From assembly GCA_035442025.1 (NCBI GenBank), contig DAORPQ010000112.1, positions 1 to 6,974 of the forward strand: a stretch of 6,974 nucleotides of DNA, written 5' to 3'. This document shows, piece by piece, positions 6,489-6,974 of the stretch. Under the pieces are notes generated by a model. The model was given only the letters and a program-made list of their open reading frames with translations. It did not search any database and was not told the origin of the DNA. Positions within the stretch are counted from its first letter, which is position 1, and each line of letters opens with the position of its first letter. This stretch comes from Competibacter_A sp003527885. Lineage in GTDB: Bacteria > Pseudomonadota > Gammaproteobacteria > Competibacterales > Competibacteraceae. Both the position numbers and the translations under genes were made by a program.

Positions 6489-6546
6489 GATTTGAAGCCG
6501 GCGGGTTTTTGGCGCTTTCGGAGCCGCGCCCGTCGGCTCAAGCCGG

Positions 6547-6974
6547 TCAGTGGCTGGACGCGCCCTCGGCGCCGATGCCGGTCTGGCAGCGGACATCCTG
6601 AGCTTCGAAAGAGGCGCGTTCCTGCCGGGCGTTTTCGCTGTGGTCCGTGATCGAGCCGAGCCAGATGCCCAGGAACGAAATGGCCATCGAGAACAGCGCC
6701 GGGTTCTTGAGCGGGAAGATCGGATCGCCCAGCTTGAGCACATCGGTCCACACCGTCGGCCCCAGGATCACGAACAGCGTGGAGCTGACCAAGCCCAGCC
6801 AACCGCCCAGCAGCGCACCCCTGGTGGTCATCTTCGACCAGAAGATCGAGGTAATCAGGATCGGGAAGTTGGCGCTGGCCGCCACCGCGAAGGTCAGGCC
6901 GACCATGTAGGCGACATTCTGCTGCTCGAAGGCGATGCCCAACAGAATGGCGATGATGCCCAACACCAGCGTGG
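6547..6974 (-). CDS. actP: Cation/acetate symporter, C-terminal part
   Basis: The last 142 or so residues of a sodium:solute symporter; the gene continues beyond the right edge. The stretch VGLTFAVAASANFPILITS, then FWSKMTTRGALLGGWLGL, ILGPTVW, IFPLKNPALFS and FLGIWLGS closely follows E. coli ActP, which imports acetate and glyoxylate with sodium. At least three hydrophobic segments are visible (the first in the opening residues, one around GALLGGWLGLVSSTLFVILG and one around ALFSMAISFLGIWLG). The cytoplasmic tail contains RQERASFEAQDVRCQTG, like the RAQFIRSQTG tail of ActP. The stop at 6547-6549 is followed by the terminator at 6441-6478. Its place before the DUF294 regulator is a recurrent one. 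Confidence 0.93.
   Translation of the reverse strand, partial: TLVLGIIAILLGIAFEQQNVAYMVGLTFAVAASANFPILITSIFWSKMTTRGALLGGWLGLVSSTLFVILGPTVWTDVLKLGDPIFPLKNPALFSMAISFLGIWLGSITDHSENARQERASFEAQDVRCQTGIGAEGASSH

Noticed and set aside
6497..6537. Second hairpin after actP (arms 6497-6505 and 6529-6537)
   Set aside because: One mispair, a 23-base loop and no T-run on the minus strand; probably incidental beside the much better terminator at 6441-6478.

Overview
The window looks like a chromosomal segment of a GC-rich gammaproteobacterium. The grounds are an argS followed directly by an FtsN-like gene, an E. coli-like ActP C-terminus, and a YbaK-like/HDOD fusion. I cannot name the genus. No mobile element, tRNA, rRNA or CRISPR array is visible.

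Layout from left to right: (1) the last 25 codons of a PII signalling protein (GlnB/GlnK) on the + strand, followed by a strong hairpin. (2) Converging on it, a minus-strand gene for a two-domain protein: an N-terminal YbaK/aminoacyl-tRNA-deacylase-like domain and a C-terminal HDOD domain. It has its own sigma70-like promoter around 1716-1745 and may have lost its last ~35 codons to a one-base frameshift. (3) A minus-strand block of three closely packed genes, transcribed right to left: a cNMP-like/CBS/DUF294 nucleotidyltransferase-like regulator, then argS, then an FtsN-like gene. The gaps are 28 bp and a 4-bp overlap. (4) The 3' end of actP, a sodium/acetate symporter, also on the minus strand, ended by a clear intrinsic terminator.

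The most interesting points are the following. The FtsN-like protein keeps the family's RDY start, its single membrane helix and an FYxxLP segment, but ends in a Pro/Thr/Ala-rich repeat tail with no SPOR domain. The regulator gene starts only 20 bp past the actP terminator, and a possible extended -10 promoter overlaps that terminator. All three genes of the block begin with non-ATG codons (GTG, TTG, GTG). No wholly new multi-gene system is evident; the genes belong to known families in a somewhat unusual arrangement.
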